Counted from the stretch's first letter, positions 9,986-19,384 are shown. The stretch: 64,000 bases of DNA from Microcosmobacter mediterraneus (GCF_031846265.1 NZ_JAVRIA010000006.1:1-64000), one strand, 5' to 3'. The notes: generated by a model from the sequence alone, not told the origin. Made by a program: numbers and translations.

Positions 9986-10330
9986 TTACGCTTTTGCTTT
10001 TTGTTTAAGTTTTTCTCTTCTTCTCTCAGCCCAAGACACAGCATGCTTGTCTAATTTTACTGTTAAGTAACGCATAAAACGTTCATCACGTCTAAATTCA
10101 ACCTCTAAAGGAGCAATAGCTTCTCCAGTAACTTGATACTCAAATAAGTGATAAAAACCACTCTTTTTGTTTTGGATTGGATAGGCTAACTTTTTTAGTC
10201 CCCAATCTTCTTTCGATATCATCTTAGCACCTTTAGAAACAAGAAAATCTTCGTATTTCTTAACTGTTTCCTTTATCTGATCTTCAGATAAAACGGGATT
10301 TAAGATGAAAACAGTTTCATAATGATTCAT
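9986..10330 (-). CDS. rpsF: 30S ribosomal protein S6
   Basis: A 114-residue S6 protein, heterodimer partner of S18. The start is taken at the ATG giving MNHYETVFILNP, the usual S6 N-terminus. An in-frame ATG 36 bases upstream would add 12 residues and lie almost on the predicted -7 element, so it is rejected. Conserved segments W-x-K-L-A-YPI-x-K and the RDERFMRYL motif are present. First gene of the operon. Confidence 0.96.
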   Translation of the reverse strand: MNHYETVFILNPVLSEDQIKETVKKYEDFLVSKGAKMISKEDWGLKKLAYPIQNKKSGFYHLFEYQVTGEAIAPLEVEFRRDERFMRYLTVKLDKHAVSWAERRREKLKQKAKA

Positions 10331-10363
10331 AAATAAATATGTATTTATTGTTAAAAATGGGTG

Positions 10364-10395
10364 CAAAAATAGGTATTAATCCCTTATCTAACAAC
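10364..10395 (-). promoter_or_regulatory. Predicted promoter of the rpsF operon
   Basis: On the minus strand, GTTG (10395-10392) and TATTTTTG (10371-10364) are separated by 20 bases. This matches the Bacteroidota -33 TTTG / -7 TAnnTTTG pattern, and places transcription start about 25-30 bases before the rpsF ATG. Predicted by inspection only. Confidence 0.5.
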
Positions 10396-10456
10396 ATTTT
10401 TAAGCAATTATTTAAAGCTTAAACAGTATTGTTAAAATTTTGTTAAATACAACACT

Positions 10457-10505
10457 TTGTCGATGTTTTTTGGTTTTTGACCGAATTTTTTGTAACATTG
10501 TCGAT
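10457..10505. repeat. Paired TTGTCGAT boxes before a LytTR regulator gene
   Basis: TTGTCGAT occurs at 10457-10464 and again at 10498-10505, 41 bases apart (about four helical turns), ending 27 bases before the LytTR gene. Spacing and location would suit autoregulation by the downstream DNA-binding protein. This is only a pattern; no binding data can be inferred. Confidence 0.35.
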
Positions 10506-10531
10506 ATCTTAACCTAAAAGAAATAAATGTT

Positions 10532-11227
10532 ATGACTTTAAACTGTGTAGTAGTTGATGATTCTGCAATCCAACGCTTATCCATAGTAAAGTTAATTGAG
10601 AATCATTCCTCACTTAACCTTATTGCAGAATACAGCAGTGCACTAGAGACCAAAAATGGTTTAAATACACACAAGGTAGATCTTATCTTTTTAGATATTG
10701 AAATGCCTGTATTAAACGGATTTGAGCTTCTAGATGTACTAAACAACAAACCCCAAATCATATTTGTTACTGGTAAAACAGAATATGCATTTAAAGCGTT
10801 TAATTATGACGCAACAGATTACTTACAAAAACCAATAACCAAAGAACGTTTTAACGCAGCTGTTGAAAAAGCCCTAGAACAACACAAGTTAAAGTTAGAC
10901 TTTAATGAAACAGATGGTGAACATATTTTTGTTAAAAGTAATTTAAAGAAAAGAAAAGTTTACATAAGAGATATTAAATGGATTGAGGCCTTAGGTGACT
11001 ACGTAAAAGTTGTAACAGAAGAAAATAGCCTGGTTGTATTATCTACTATGAAAGCATTTGAAAAAGAATTACCAGAAGGTAAATTCCTAAGAATACACAA
11101 ATCTTACATTGTTAATTTAGATAAAATTGACAGATTTAATAGTAAGAATGTTGAAGTAGGTGCTTATGAAATACCTTTGAGTAGAAATAAAAAGACACAA
11201 TTGGTAGATGCATTAAATAATATGTAA
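10532..11227 (+). CDS. Response regulator, REC-LytTR (orphan)
   Basis: A 231-residue two-component regulator. The receiver domain covers residues 1-120, with acidic pocket Asp9/Asp10, phospho-acceptor Asp55 (IFLDIEMP) and Lys100 (YLQKP). The LytTR DNA-binding domain follows (about 127-231, with FLRIHKSYIVNLDKI). No histidine kinase is adjacent, so the partner is unknown. The upstream region contains a repeated TTGTCGAT box. It converges on priA with 2 bases between stops. Target genes cannot be deduced. Confidence 0.92.
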   Translation: MTLNCVVVDDSAIQRLSIVKLIENHSSLNLIAEYSSALETKNGLNTHKVDLIFLDIEMPVLNGFELLDVLNNKPQIIFVTGKTEYAFKAFNYDATDYLQKPITKERFNAAVEKALEQHKLKLDFNETDGEHIFVKSNLKKRKVYIRDIKWIEALGDYVKVVTEENSLVVLSTMKAFEKELPEGKFLRIHKSYIVNLDKIDRFNSKNVEVGAYEIPLSRNKKTQLVDALNNM

Positions 11228-11229
11228 TT

Positions 11230-13680
11230 CTAATAATTATCGACATTTAAAACTACTCTAACCGATTTAAATTCTGATATACTTGTGAAGCTATTCTTAA
11301 CTTTAAGAATGGCTTCTTTTGTTTTAGTAATAGATTGATTTCCTGGAATCTTAACTAAAATATGCTTGTTATATTGATTTCTAATGCGTGCTATAGATGG
11401 ATACTCTGGCCCTAAAACATTAGAACCTAAAATTTGACGTAATGATTTTGCCATCCAATCCGAAGCTAAATTAACTTTATTGTAATCCTTTTGTCTCAAG
11501 GTTATACGTATAAGCCTGTAAACTGGTGGATATTTAAAATTATGGCGCTGATCTATTTGTTCGTCGTACATTGATTTATAATCATGAGAAGCTACTTGTT
11601 GTAAAATCTTATGATATGGATTATATGTCTGAATTAAAACTTTACCTCTACTACCTTGTCTACCAGATCTTCCTGCTACTTGAGCCATTAATTGAAAACT
11701 ACGCTCATGTGCTCTAAAATCTGGGAAATTTAGTAATGTATCTGCATTCATAATGCCGACTAAACGAACATTTTTAAAATCTAAGCCTTTAGTAAGCATT
11801 TGCGTACCGACTAATATATCTACAGAGCCACTCTCAAAAGCATTAATTACCTTTTTATAACCATGTTTACCTCTCGTTGTATCTAAATCCATACGAGCTA
11901 CCTTATAGTTTGGAAATAAAAGTTTTACTTCTGTTTCAATCTGTTCTGTACCAAAACCTTTAGTATCTAAACTAGTATTACCACAAGCATCACAATTTTT
12001 AATCATAGGTATATTATGACTACAATAGTGACAACGTAATTCACTTCTAAATTGATGATAGGTTAAACTAACATCACAATTAGGACATTGTGGAGAATGA
12101 CCACAAGTTTTACACTCTACAATTGGTGCAAACCCTCGCCTATTCTGAAATAATATAATCTGACCCTTTTCTTCAAGACTGAACTGTATTTCTTCTATTA
12201 ATCTATCCGAAAAATGGCCAGTCATTCGTTTACGCTTCAGCTTATCCTTAATATCTACCAACTCCATTTCTGGTAATAATAAATTATTAAAACGCTCATT
12301 TAGCTCAACTATACCATACTTCTTGTTTGAAGCATTATAATAACTCTCTAAACTTGGTGTCGCAGAGCCTAAAAGAATTTTAGCGTTACTGAATTTTGCT
12401 AAAACTATTGCTGTGTCTCTGGCATGATATCTTGGCGCAGGATCAAATTGTTTGTAGGATTGTTCATGCTCCTCATCAACAATAATTAAATCTAAATTTG
12501 GTAATGGTAACAATACTGAAGAACGAGCTCCCAGCACTATAAAACCTTCAGAAGTATTATTTAATAATTTATACCAAGCTTCAACACGTTCATTTAAGCT
12601 ATATCTTGAATGATATACAATAACTTTTTCGCCAAAGTAAGATTGTAATCGCCCAACTAATTGTGTTGTTAAAGCAATTTCTGGCACTAAGTAAAGTACA
12701 TTTTTTTGCTTGGATAAAGCAGAAGCAATTAGCTTAGCATACACTTCAGTTTTACCAGATGAAGTGACACCATGTAACAGTGCCACGTCATGATTTTTAA
12801 AAGCCGATTTAATGTCTTCTAACGCTTTATTTTGAAATTGATTAAGTGATTTTTGTTCTAACCGATTATCATCATTAAAAACAACTCTATCTTCTTGAAT
12901 ATAGTCTTCTAAGAAAACACCTTTATCAATCAAAGCTTTTACTGTTGTTGAAGAACCTCCTGAAACTTTAATAAGATCTGAAACTTTTGTAGCTTTAATT
13001 TTACCAGAATTAATAGAGAAATAGCTCAATACCATTTGCTGTTGCTTCTTAGCACGTTTTAGTTGTTCTATTAATTCTTGAAGTTTTTCATCGTTACTGT
13101 AAATAGCATTTAAATGAACATAGCGTACCAGTTTAGGCTTATATTTTTCGTAAATCTCTTCATGAACTTCAATAATACCTTTCTCTAATAATTGTTTTAT
13201 AAGAGGCAAAACCGTCTTTCTATCTGTAATGGCAGCAATTTCTGCAACTTTTAATTTTGGTCTAAATTGTAGCGCTTCATAAATTAAAAATTCATTATCA
13301 CTTAAATCTAAGTCATTAAACTCTAACTCTATTTTTGAAATTAGTGTCTCGCTTTCCAATAAAAATGCACTAGGTAATGCAGCTCTCATGACTTCTCCCA
13401 AACTACACATGTAATACTTAGATATCCAGTTCCATAAGTTTATTTGTTGGTTTGTAATAACTGGAGACTCATCTAATATTTGATGAATAGATTTTGGCAC
13501 ATAAACCTTTGGTTCTTCATGATGAATTTTTGAAACAATTGCAGTATAAATCTTAGACTTACCAAAAGGTACAGCAACTCTAGTTCCAACAGAAACAAAA
13601 TCAGACTCAGCCTTAGTTATACTATAGGTGTATAATTTTTGAAGCGGAATAGGAAGAATAACGTCTATGAAAAAATTCAA
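11230..13680 (-). CDS. priA: Primosomal protein N' (replication restart helicase PriA)
   Basis: An 816-residue superfamily 2 helicase that reloads the replisome at collapsed forks. Features in order: N-terminal 3'-DNA-binding domain, winged-helix region, Walker A (GVTSSGKTE), DEEH box, GSATPS motif, a zinc-binding insert with paired CxxC motifs (CKTCGHSPQCPNC and CHYCSH, then CDAC), and the C-terminal helicase motifs ending in QVAGRSGR. Length is typical for Bacteroidota. A TATATTTG (-7-like) lies on the minus strand at 13722-13715, about 35 bases upstream of the ATG, suggesting its own promoter. Confidence 0.97.
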   Translation of the reverse strand: MNFFIDVILPIPLQKLYTYSITKAESDFVSVGTRVAVPFGKSKIYTAIVSKIHHEEPKVYVPKSIHQILDESPVITNQQINLWNWISKYYMCSLGEVMRAALPSAFLLESETLISKIELEFNDLDLSDNEFLIYEALQFRPKLKVAEIAAITDRKTVLPLIKQLLEKGIIEVHEEIYEKYKPKLVRYVHLNAIYSNDEKLQELIEQLKRAKKQQQMVLSYFSINSGKIKATKVSDLIKVSGGSSTTVKALIDKGVFLEDYIQEDRVVFNDDNRLEQKSLNQFQNKALEDIKSAFKNHDVALLHGVTSSGKTEVYAKLIASALSKQKNVLYLVPEIALTTQLVGRLQSYFGEKVIVYHSRYSLNERVEAWYKLLNNTSEGFIVLGARSSVLLPLPNLDLIIVDEEHEQSYKQFDPAPRYHARDTAIVLAKFSNAKILLGSATPSLESYYNASNKKYGIVELNERFNNLLLPEMELVDIKDKLKRKRMTGHFSDRLIEEIQFSLEEKGQIILFQNRRGFAPIVECKTCGHSPQCPNCDVSLTYHQFRSELRCHYCSHNIPMIKNCDACGNTSLDTKGFGTEQIETEVKLLFPNYKVARMDLDTTRGKHGYKKVINAFESGSVDILVGTQMLTKGLDFKNVRLVGIMNADTLLNFPDFRAHERSFQLMAQVAGRSGRQGSRGKVLIQTYNPYHKILQQVASHDYKSMYDEQIDQRHNFKYPPVYRLIRITLRQKDYNKVNLASDWMAKSLRQILGSNVLGPEYPSIARIRNQYNKHILVKIPGNQSITKTKEAILKVKNSFTSISEFKSVRVVLNVDNY

Positions 13681-13777
13681 AAAAATACGGTTGTTTTAGC
13701 TTTAAGTGTATACACAAATATACTTGAAATTGGCGCGAAACATAATATACAATTGATCACTGTTTTTAATTAATAAA

Positions 13778-13805
13778 AAAAGCTGCTTCAAAAGAAGCAG
13801 CTTTT
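13778..13805 (-). terminator. Intrinsic terminator after the M49 peptidase gene
   Basis: GCTGCTTC (13782-13789) pairs perfectly with GAAGCAGC (13794-13801) around AAAA, extended by A/T pairs. A T-run follows on the minus strand. It starts 20 bases past the stop of the peptidase gene. Confidence 0.85.
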
Positions 13806-13824
13806 AAAAGATTATTGTTTTTAT

Positions 13825-15864
13825 CTAATTTACTTCTGGTAAAAAGCTATAGTTTTTACTATACTCTAGCATTTGCCCAGGAAAGGACTCAGGCTGAGTT
13901 ACATTTATTGCAGTAATTTCGCCATTATCATCCATTTCAGGAACTAGAACAGGATTAACAAATCCACTGTAAGGAGCAGATGTAAACTGTTTATTACGCT
14001 CTAAAACCTCAGCATGGACAGCTTGGTCTACTTTTACACCATAACCTTCAACCAAAGCTTCAACAGCATCATAATCACCTTCAGACTTAATTCGCTGTGT
14101 CTCTCTTAATAATTGACCAAATAATTCATGCAATTTATCATAATCATTTATGTTGTAGTAGGTTTTACCATCTCTAGTTACTTTTTCAATAACATTATCA
14201 GCTTCACCTTTTTCAAAAACCCAAGCCGAAACCCATTGTCTATTTACCATATGTGCTTCCTCTACATCATCACCTAGTTTTAATCTAATTAATTGAGTCA
14301 TTAAACCATTTCTAATATAACCATCATAGGCAGCCATACCAACAGCTTTCCAATCTTCTACAAGTCCAAGTTCTTGTAATTTAGGATTGTATAAATAATA
14401 CAAGCCAACTAAATCTGCTCGCCCTTCTTCTAAAGTAGAAGCATATTTCTTTAAGGTTTCTTTAGTTTCTCCAACACCAGGATTTAACTGACCAGAAGCA
14501 TGACCAACAACTTCGTGTAATGCTGTATGCAACTTATCAGCTAGCTGTCCATATTTTTTTTCTAAATCGTACTCATCACTATCATGTACAAATTCTTTTA
14601 AGCGTCCAGAACTCCCTGAGTTATTGTAAGCATTAGTAATGTTGCCAAGAGATACAGATTTACTACCAACCTCTTTTCTAATCCAGTTAGCATTTGGTAA
14701 ATTAACTCCTATTGGTGTACTTGGTGATGCATCACCAGCTTCACCTGCCACAGTAACTACTTTATAAGTTACACCAACAACACTGTCTTTTTTATGGGCT
14801 TCCATTAATGGTGAGTTATCTTCAAACCATTGCGCATTTTCAGATAATACAGCCATTTTTTGAGACATATCAAAATCGTTAATTTGAACAATAGTCTCAT
14901 AAGATCCTCTGTAACCTACAGGATCATTATATACTTCTATAAAACTATTAATATAGTCTACGTTACCATCTGTTGCAGCAGTCCAAGCCACATTATAATC
15001 GTCCCAAGTTTGCAAATCACCTGAATTGTAATAACTAATTAATAGACCTATAGCATCGCCTTGAGCTTTATTTTCCGCAACTGATTGTGCTTTTTCTAAC
15101 CATTTTACGATTTCATCTATAGCAGATCCATATAATCCACCCGATTTGTAAATACGCTCTTTTAAAACACCATTCTCCTTAACTAACTGTGAATTAAGAC
15201 CAAAAGATAAGGGTCTGTCTGGATTAGGTGATACTTTTGCTTTATAAAAATTCTCAACATCTGCTGTTGTAACATCTGGACCATAAAAATTAACGGCAGA
15301 CTCTAAAACATTATCTACACCTTTAGCTTTATTTACTTTTTTAGCATCTTTATCATTAAAAATAACATCAAAAGCTTCTCCTTCTAAAGTGGTATTAGTA
15401 GCTGTTAGTATATCTCTTAAATAATCAGCATTAAAATCTGGCTTAATTTTATCATTACTATAATGATGATGAATACCATTACTAAACCAAACACGCTTTA
15501 GGTAAACTTCAAAGGCACTCCAATTATCAGAAGACTTATCTCCCGAATATGTAGTATATACATTTTCTAAGGCCTTTCTAATTTTTAAGTTATGTCTGTA
15601 GTTTTGATCCCACATAATATCTCTACCAGCTAATCCAGCTTGTGTTAAATAATAAACTAACTTTTGCTCTTTTAAACTCAGTTTATCCCAACCTGGAATT
15701 TGATAACGTAAAATTTTAAGATCTGCAAATTGCTCAACACTAAAGTTAAATTTTGTTTCTTCTAAGTTCTCAGTAACATCTTCGGCAGTTTCAGCTTTAT
15801 CTGTTTTACAAGACCACATCATTGATACCATAAATACCAACGTAATTATTGTTTTTAATTTCAT
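13825..15864 (-). CDS. Dipeptidyl-peptidase III family (M49) zinc peptidase lipoprotein
   Basis: A 679-residue M49 metallopeptidase. The hallmark HExxxH zinc motif is HEVVGH at residues 450-455, followed by EEGRAD at 479-484 (Glu480 as third zinc ligand). A signal peptide with lipobox Cys19 (MMWSC) predicts a lipid-anchored cell-envelope protein, unlike the cytosolic eukaryotic enzymes. Known family members remove dipeptides from the N-terminus of oligopeptides, so peptide nutrient processing is the likely role. Homologues in this phylum are sometimes mislabelled dihydrofolate reductase. It has its own terminator, and TACATTTG (15897-15890, minus strand) is a candidate -7 element. Confidence 0.92.
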   Translation of the reverse strand: MKLKTIITLVFMVSMMWSCKTDKAETAEDVTENLEETKFNFSVEQFADLKILRYQIPGWDKLSLKEQKLVYYLTQAGLAGRDIMWDQNYRHNLKIRKALENVYTTYSGDKSSDNWSAFEVYLKRVWFSNGIHHHYSNDKIKPDFNADYLRDILTATNTTLEGEAFDVIFNDKDAKKVNKAKGVDNVLESAVNFYGPDVTTADVENFYKAKVSPNPDRPLSFGLNSQLVKENGVLKERIYKSGGLYGSAIDEIVKWLEKAQSVAENKAQGDAIGLLISYYNSGDLQTWDDYNVAWTAATDGNVDYINSFIEVYNDPVGYRGSYETIVQINDFDMSQKMAVLSENAQWFEDNSPLMEAHKKDSVVGVTYKVVTVAGEAGDASPSTPIGVNLPNANWIRKEVGSKSVSLGNITNAYNNSGSSGRLKEFVHDSDEYDLEKKYGQLADKLHTALHEVVGHASGQLNPGVGETKETLKKYASTLEEGRADLVGLYYLYNPKLQELGLVEDWKAVGMAAYDGYIRNGLMTQLIRLKLGDDVEEAHMVNRQWVSAWVFEKGEADNVIEKVTRDGKTYYNINDYDKLHELFGQLLRETQRIKSEGDYDAVEALVEGYGVKVDQAVHAEVLERNKQFTSAPYSGFVNPVLVPEMDDNGEITAINVTQPESFPGQMLEYSKNYSFLPEVN

Positions 15865-15889
15865 TATAAATAAGTTATTGTAATATTCA

Positions 15890-15933
15890 CAAATGTACTA
15901 TTTATAAGCAACAGTTAAAAATTCTTATATTTG
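15890..15933. promoter_or_regulatory. Divergent promoter region (-7 motifs on both strands)
   Basis: TACATTTG on the minus strand (15897-15890) faces the M49 peptidase gene, and TATATTTG on the plus strand (15926-15933) faces the SRPBCC gene. Both match TAnnTTTG. No convincing -33 element was found for either, so the call is tentative. Confidence 0.4.
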
Positions 15934-15958
15934 GAATTACAACCTAACTTTTACTAAA

Positions 15959-17005
15959 ATGAAACTATTTAAGTACTTCTTATTAATCGTACTTATACTT
16001 ACCATTGGTGCAGCTATATATATTGCTGTTCAACCTAATCAGTACGATGTAAAACGAAAACAAATTATTAAAGCACCAGTAGAATTAGTGTTTAACAACA
16101 TTAATGATTTTAAAAACTGGGAAGATTGGGGACCATGGATGGATGATGACCCAACCATTGAGGTTAGTTATGCTGATCAAACTTCTGGTGTTGGTGCTTC
16201 TTACACTTGGACGAGTAAAGACGGTCCTGGACGTATGAAAACAATAGCCTTAGAACGGAATAAATCTATCACTCAAGAATTACAATTTGGTGATTTTGAA
16301 CCTACTGAAACACATTGGACCTTTGAAGAAGTCCCTGAAGGAACCGAAATAACGTGGAATATGAAGGCAGACCAAGTACCATTTATATTTAAAATGTTTG
16401 GTGCTATATCTGGTGGAATGGATAATATGCTCGGAGAAATGATGGAAAAAGGCTTCGCTAAAATGGATGGTGTGATGAAAGAAGAGGTGAAAACATACAA
16501 TAAAACCATTGCAAACTCTTTTAAACTTGGAACAATAGAAGAATTAGATTTACCGACTCAAAAGTTTATTGGATATTTACAAAAAACAACTACAAAAACA
16601 GCAATGGAAGATATGACCAAGTTGTTTATGGAATATATGCCTAAAGCAGGAATGCATGCAGCCCAGTATTTAGAACAAGGGGATTATATACCTGGAGCTT
16701 ACTACACCAAATGGGATGACGAAAAAGATGAGGCTGAATTTTATATTGGTTTACTTCTAAAAAAAGATTTAGCACCTGCCGAAGGGATGACATCCATTAT
16801 TATACCTGCAAGCAAAACACTAAAGATTTCTAAATATGGACCTTATGGTATTGGAGACATGGAAGCACATACTAAACTCAATGAATATTTGTCTATTAAC
16901 GAATATTCAAACAATCAAAAAAGTTATGAACTTTATGTCAATGATCCGACTTTAGTAAAACCTAATGAGATACAAACAGACATTTATTATCCTGTTAAAA
17001 AGTAA
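15959..17005 (+). CDS. SRPBCC family protein with GyrI-like effector-binding domain
   Basis: A 348-residue protein with an N-terminal membrane anchor (about 5-25). A START-like SRPBCC domain follows (about 30-165; KAPVELVFNNINDFKNWEDWGPW is typical). The C-terminal region (about 190-345) resembles the GyrI/AraC-effector ligand-binding fold. Both are hydrophobic ligand pockets, and the combination is common in Bacteroidota with unknown ligand. It is monocistronic, with a terminator directly downstream. Function beyond small-molecule binding is not known. Confidence 0.85.
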   Translation: MKLFKYFLLIVLILTIGAAIYIAVQPNQYDVKRKQIIKAPVELVFNNINDFKNWEDWGPWMDDDPTIEVSYADQTSGVGASYTWTSKDGPGRMKTIALERNKSITQELQFGDFEPTETHWTFEEVPEGTEITWNMKADQVPFIFKMFGAISGGMDNMLGEMMEKGFAKMDGVMKEEVKTYNKTIANSFKLGTIEELDLPTQKFIGYLQKTTTKTAMEDMTKLFMEYMPKAGMHAAQYLEQGDYIPGAYYTKWDDEKDEAEFYIGLLLKKDLAPAEGMTSIIIPASKTLKISKYGPYGIGDMEAHTKLNEYLSINEYSNNQKSYELYVNDPTLVKPNEIQTDIYYPVKK

Positions 17006-17021
17006 GAGGATTTAAAATAAA

Positions 17022-17053
17022 AGGCCTGCTAATTTTAGAGCAGGTCTTTTTAA
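17022..17053 (+). terminator. Intrinsic terminator after the SRPBCC gene
   Basis: AGGCCTGCT (17022-17030) pairs with AGCAGGTCT (17039-17047), with one G-T wobble and an 8-base loop. A T-rich tail follows. Confidence 0.8.
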
Positions 17054-17086
17054 TTTTTTGCTACTTTCGTTACTATTCTAAATAAT

Positions 17087-17452
17087 ATGAAACAAGCATT
17101 TTTAGTTTTTATTGGTGGTGGATTCGGAAGTGTATTACGTTTTCTAATAGGTAAATTATGGAATACTAATGCAGACGGGATTCCTTATGGAACATTTGCT
17201 GCAAACATCTTAGGAAGTTTATTCATTGGTATTATTCTTGGAATGGCAGCAAAAAATGATTCATTAACCCAAAACCAAACCTTATTATTAGCTACAGGGT
17301 TTTGTGGTGGCTTTACCACCTTCTCTAGCTTTGCTTATGAAAACCATGTGTTTTTAAAATCTGGTGACTTTACCAGTTTTGCACTATATACGATTGGAAG
17401 TTTTATCATTGGTTTTTTAGCAGTATTCTTAGGTTTATTTTTAACGAAATAA
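17087..17452 (+). CDS. crcB: Fluoride efflux channel CrcB/Fluc
   Basis: A 121-residue membrane protein with four hydrophobic helices. The family signature GFCGGFTTFSSFAYE is at residues 71-85 and the conserved Asn of TFAANILGS at residue 40. Fluc proteins are dual-topology dimers that export fluoride ions. This is a single-gene form, so a homodimer is expected. I see no fluoride riboswitch in the short leader. It converges on a small gene, with a shared terminator between them. Confidence 0.95.
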   Translation: MKQAFLVFIGGGFGSVLRFLIGKLWNTNADGIPYGTFAANILGSLFIGIILGMAAKNDSLTQNQTLLLATGFCGGFTTFSSFAYENHVFLKSGDFTSFALYTIGSFIIGFLAVFLGLFLTK

Positions 17453-17454
17453 AA

Positions 17455-17480
17455 AAAGCGACTCGTAAGTCGCTTTCTTT
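17455..17480. terminator. Bidirectional terminator between crcB and a small gene
   Basis: AAAGCGACT (17455-17463) pairs perfectly with AGTCGCTTT (17468-17476) around CGTA, with A/T runs on both sides. It serves two convergent genes and touches the stop of the minus-strand gene. Confidence 0.8.
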
Positions 17481-17677
17481 TATGGTTTTAAATAAATTAA
17501 ACATTGATTAAGTTCTGGGTTTTGTTGTACTAGAGAATTAATAAAAATTCGCAGCTCTTCTAACTCATAAGGTAATAAACGCTTTACTGCTTTTTCAACT
17601 TCTCTACAAAACAACGTAGCATCAAAACTAACTTTTTTAAGTACAGTTTTGGTGTACTCGAACATTGCTCTTGCCAT
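17480..17677 (-). CDS. Small conserved flavobacterial protein (65 aa)
   Basis: A 65-residue helical protein, apparently cytosolic, that I recognise as a conserved flavobacterial hypothetical (N-terminus MARAMFEYTKTVLKKVSFD). The gene is isolated, with a terminator directly downstream and a minus-strand TATATTTA resembling a -7 element upstream. Conservation and these signals support a real gene. No function is known to me. Confidence 0.75.
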   Translation of the reverse strand: MARAMFEYTKTVLKKVSFDATLFCREVEKAVKRLLPYELEELRIFINSLVQQNPELNQCLIYLKP

Positions 17678-17821
17678 TGTAATTGATATTAGGTTAAGAT
17701 TAAGTAATATTTATTATAGGCGTTTATATATTGATTAACGTCTAAATATACTCAAAAATTATATCATTTATAAATCTTAAACATAAGTTTAACAGATAAA
17801 TTATAGTTATGAAATTAATAA

Positions 17822-18646
17822 CTAAAACCTATTATCGCCATCTAGCAAATCTCCAAGACCTCCTAAAATACTGCCTTCACCTTTACCTTTTCCTCCTCTT
17901 GGCACAGATTTTAATACACGTCCTGCAAGGCGACTAAATGGTAGAGACTGTAGGTAAACCGTACCAGGTCCTTGGAGTTTTGCAAAGAATAAGCCTTCAC
18001 CTCCAAATACAGTATTCTTAAATCCTCCGACAAATTCTATATCGTAATCTACATCTTGCGTGAAACCAACAATACAACCAGTGTCTACTCGCATTATTTC
18101 ACCTGGAGCTAAAACACGTTTAGCTGTCGTACCACAAGCATGTACAAAAGCCATACCATCGCCTTCTAGTTTTTGCATGATAAAGCCTTCTCCTCCAAAT
18201 AAGCCACGACCTAGTTTTTTAGAAAACTCAATACCAACACTAACACCTTTAGCAGCGCATAAAAAAGCATCTTTTTGGCAAATAAACTTTCCATCAAATT
18301 CTAATAGGTCAATAGCAGTTATTTTTCCTGGATAAGGTGAAGCAAAAGATACGTTGCGTTTACCTGTTAGGTTATTATAAAAGGCAATCATAAACAAACT
18401 TTCTCCAGTTAAAATTCGTTTTCCTGCGCCTAAAATCTTTCCAAGAAACCCTTGATCTTTTTTAGAGCCATCACCAAAAATGGTTTCCATTTTAATACCA
18501 TCATCCATCATCATAAAACTTCCGGACTCTGCAATAACACCTTCGTTAGGATCGAGTTCTATTTCTACATATTGCATTTCTTCACCATAAATACGGTAAT
18601 CTATTTCGTGAGCATTTCGTTCAGAAAAATCAGGTAGTTGTTCCAT
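17822..18646 (-). CDS. TIGR00266 / AIM24 family protein
   Basis: A 274-residue protein of the TIGR00266 (AIM24-like) family. It is built of repeated beta-structured segments rich in Gly, such as GGEGFIMQKLEGDG and its later echo GGEGLFFAKLQGPG, which form a trimeric beta-roll in solved homologues. The C-terminus is Gly/Lys-rich. There is no signal peptide. The bacterial role is unknown; the eukaryotic relative AIM24 is mitochondrial. It stands alone on the minus strand. Confidence 0.9.
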   Translation of the reverse strand: MEQLPDFSERNAHEIDYRIYGEEMQYVEIELDPNEGVIAESGSFMMMDDGIKMETIFGDGSKKDQGFLGKILGAGKRILTGESLFMIAFYNNLTGKRNVSFASPYPGKITAIDLLEFDGKFICQKDAFLCAAKGVSVGIEFSKKLGRGLFGGEGFIMQKLEGDGMAFVHACGTTAKRVLAPGEIMRVDTGCIVGFTQDVDYDIEFVGGFKNTVFGGEGLFFAKLQGPGTVYLQSLPFSRLAGRVLKSVPRGGKGKGEGSILGGLGDLLDGDNRF

Positions 18647-18713
18647 TATTTTAGTTTTTTTAATTGATGTATCTATTGGTTGTCTAAAATAGAATTTTGT
18701 TACATTAGACTAA

Positions 18714-18755
18714 AGAATGCGACGTCATTTGTACCGCATTCTTCGCAATGACATC
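18714..18755. repeat. Intergenic palindromic repeat, TGTCATTGCGAAGAAT type
   Basis: AGAATGCG (18714-18721) pairs perfectly with CGCATTCT (18735-18742), and a GTCATT/AATGAC pair is nested across it. Read on the minus strand it begins GATGTCATTGCGAAGAATGC, which resembles a repeat widely scattered in flavobacterial genomes (from memory). It lies between two minus-strand genes. Confidence 0.5.
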
Positions 18756-18814
18756 ATAATTTTAAATATTCTACTGAAAACTGAGACTACAAACTTCATA
18801 CTTAAAAGTATAAT

Positions 18815-19270
18815 CTAAGATTTTACTTTTAAAGTCCATTCAAAATTAAAATCAGAAACTTGAACGCCTTGTTCATTTACACCTTTTGCATTTAACCAAA
18901 CCGTTTGTCCTTCTCCTGAAGTAATAGCTTTAACCAAAGCCTCATTTACTTTTTCACCCCCTTTACAAGTAAAGGTAATTCTACCAGTTGCTTTTTTTGT
19001 AAAGCTAGCATTATTATTAGCTACTAACATAGACACTTTTTTACCAGACTCTTGTATTTTAGACATTACGAGAGCTCCTGTCGTTAATTCTGCAGCCATT
19101 CCCTGTACTGCCCAAAACATAGATTTAAAAGGATTCTGATTAATCCATCGATGTTTTACAGTAACAACACAAGTCGTATCAGTAATCATTTTTGTTCGCA
19201 CTCCAGTAAAATAAGCAGCTGGTAACTTAAACAAGGTATATGTATTTAGTTTTTTTGGTGTAATAGTCAT
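18815..19270 (-). CDS. DUF4442 hotdog-fold protein (thioesterase-like)
   Basis: A 151-residue protein of the DUF4442 family, a hotdog-fold group related to acyl-CoA thioesterases. Characteristic features are the N-terminal KLPAAYFTGVR, the NPFKSMFWAVQGMAAE central helix and a C-terminal beta strand ending FNFEWTLKVKS. An acyl-thioester substrate is inferred from the fold only. It is monocistronic and cytosolic. Confidence 0.82.
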   Translation of the reverse strand: MTITPKKLNTYTLFKLPAAYFTGVRTKMITDTTCVVTVKHRWINQNPFKSMFWAVQGMAAELTTGALVMSKIQESGKKVSMLVANNNASFTKKATGRITFTCKGGEKVNEALVKAITSGEGQTVWLNAKGVNEQGVQVSDFNFEWTLKVKS

Positions 19271-19351
19271 TTAGTCTTCAATTTTTGATAAAAATAGTGA
19301 TTATTTAACGAGATATATATGTTAATATTATGTTAATTTTTAGTACTATGT

Positions 19352-19384
19352 TTTGCATAATACCTTTTTTTGGATATATATTTG
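19352..19384 (+). promoter_or_regulatory. Predicted promoter of the DUF4870 gene
   Basis: TTTG (19352-19355) and TATATTTG (19377-19384) are separated by 21 bases. This is a good match to the Bacteroidota -33/-7 consensus, placed 30 bases before the ATG. It is the clearest housekeeping-type promoter in the window. Confidence 0.6.

Noticed and set aside
17005..17086. Fluoride riboswitch before crcB
   Set aside because: The gap is only 81 bases and is largely taken by a terminator hairpin for the upstream gene; no riboswitch core is visible.
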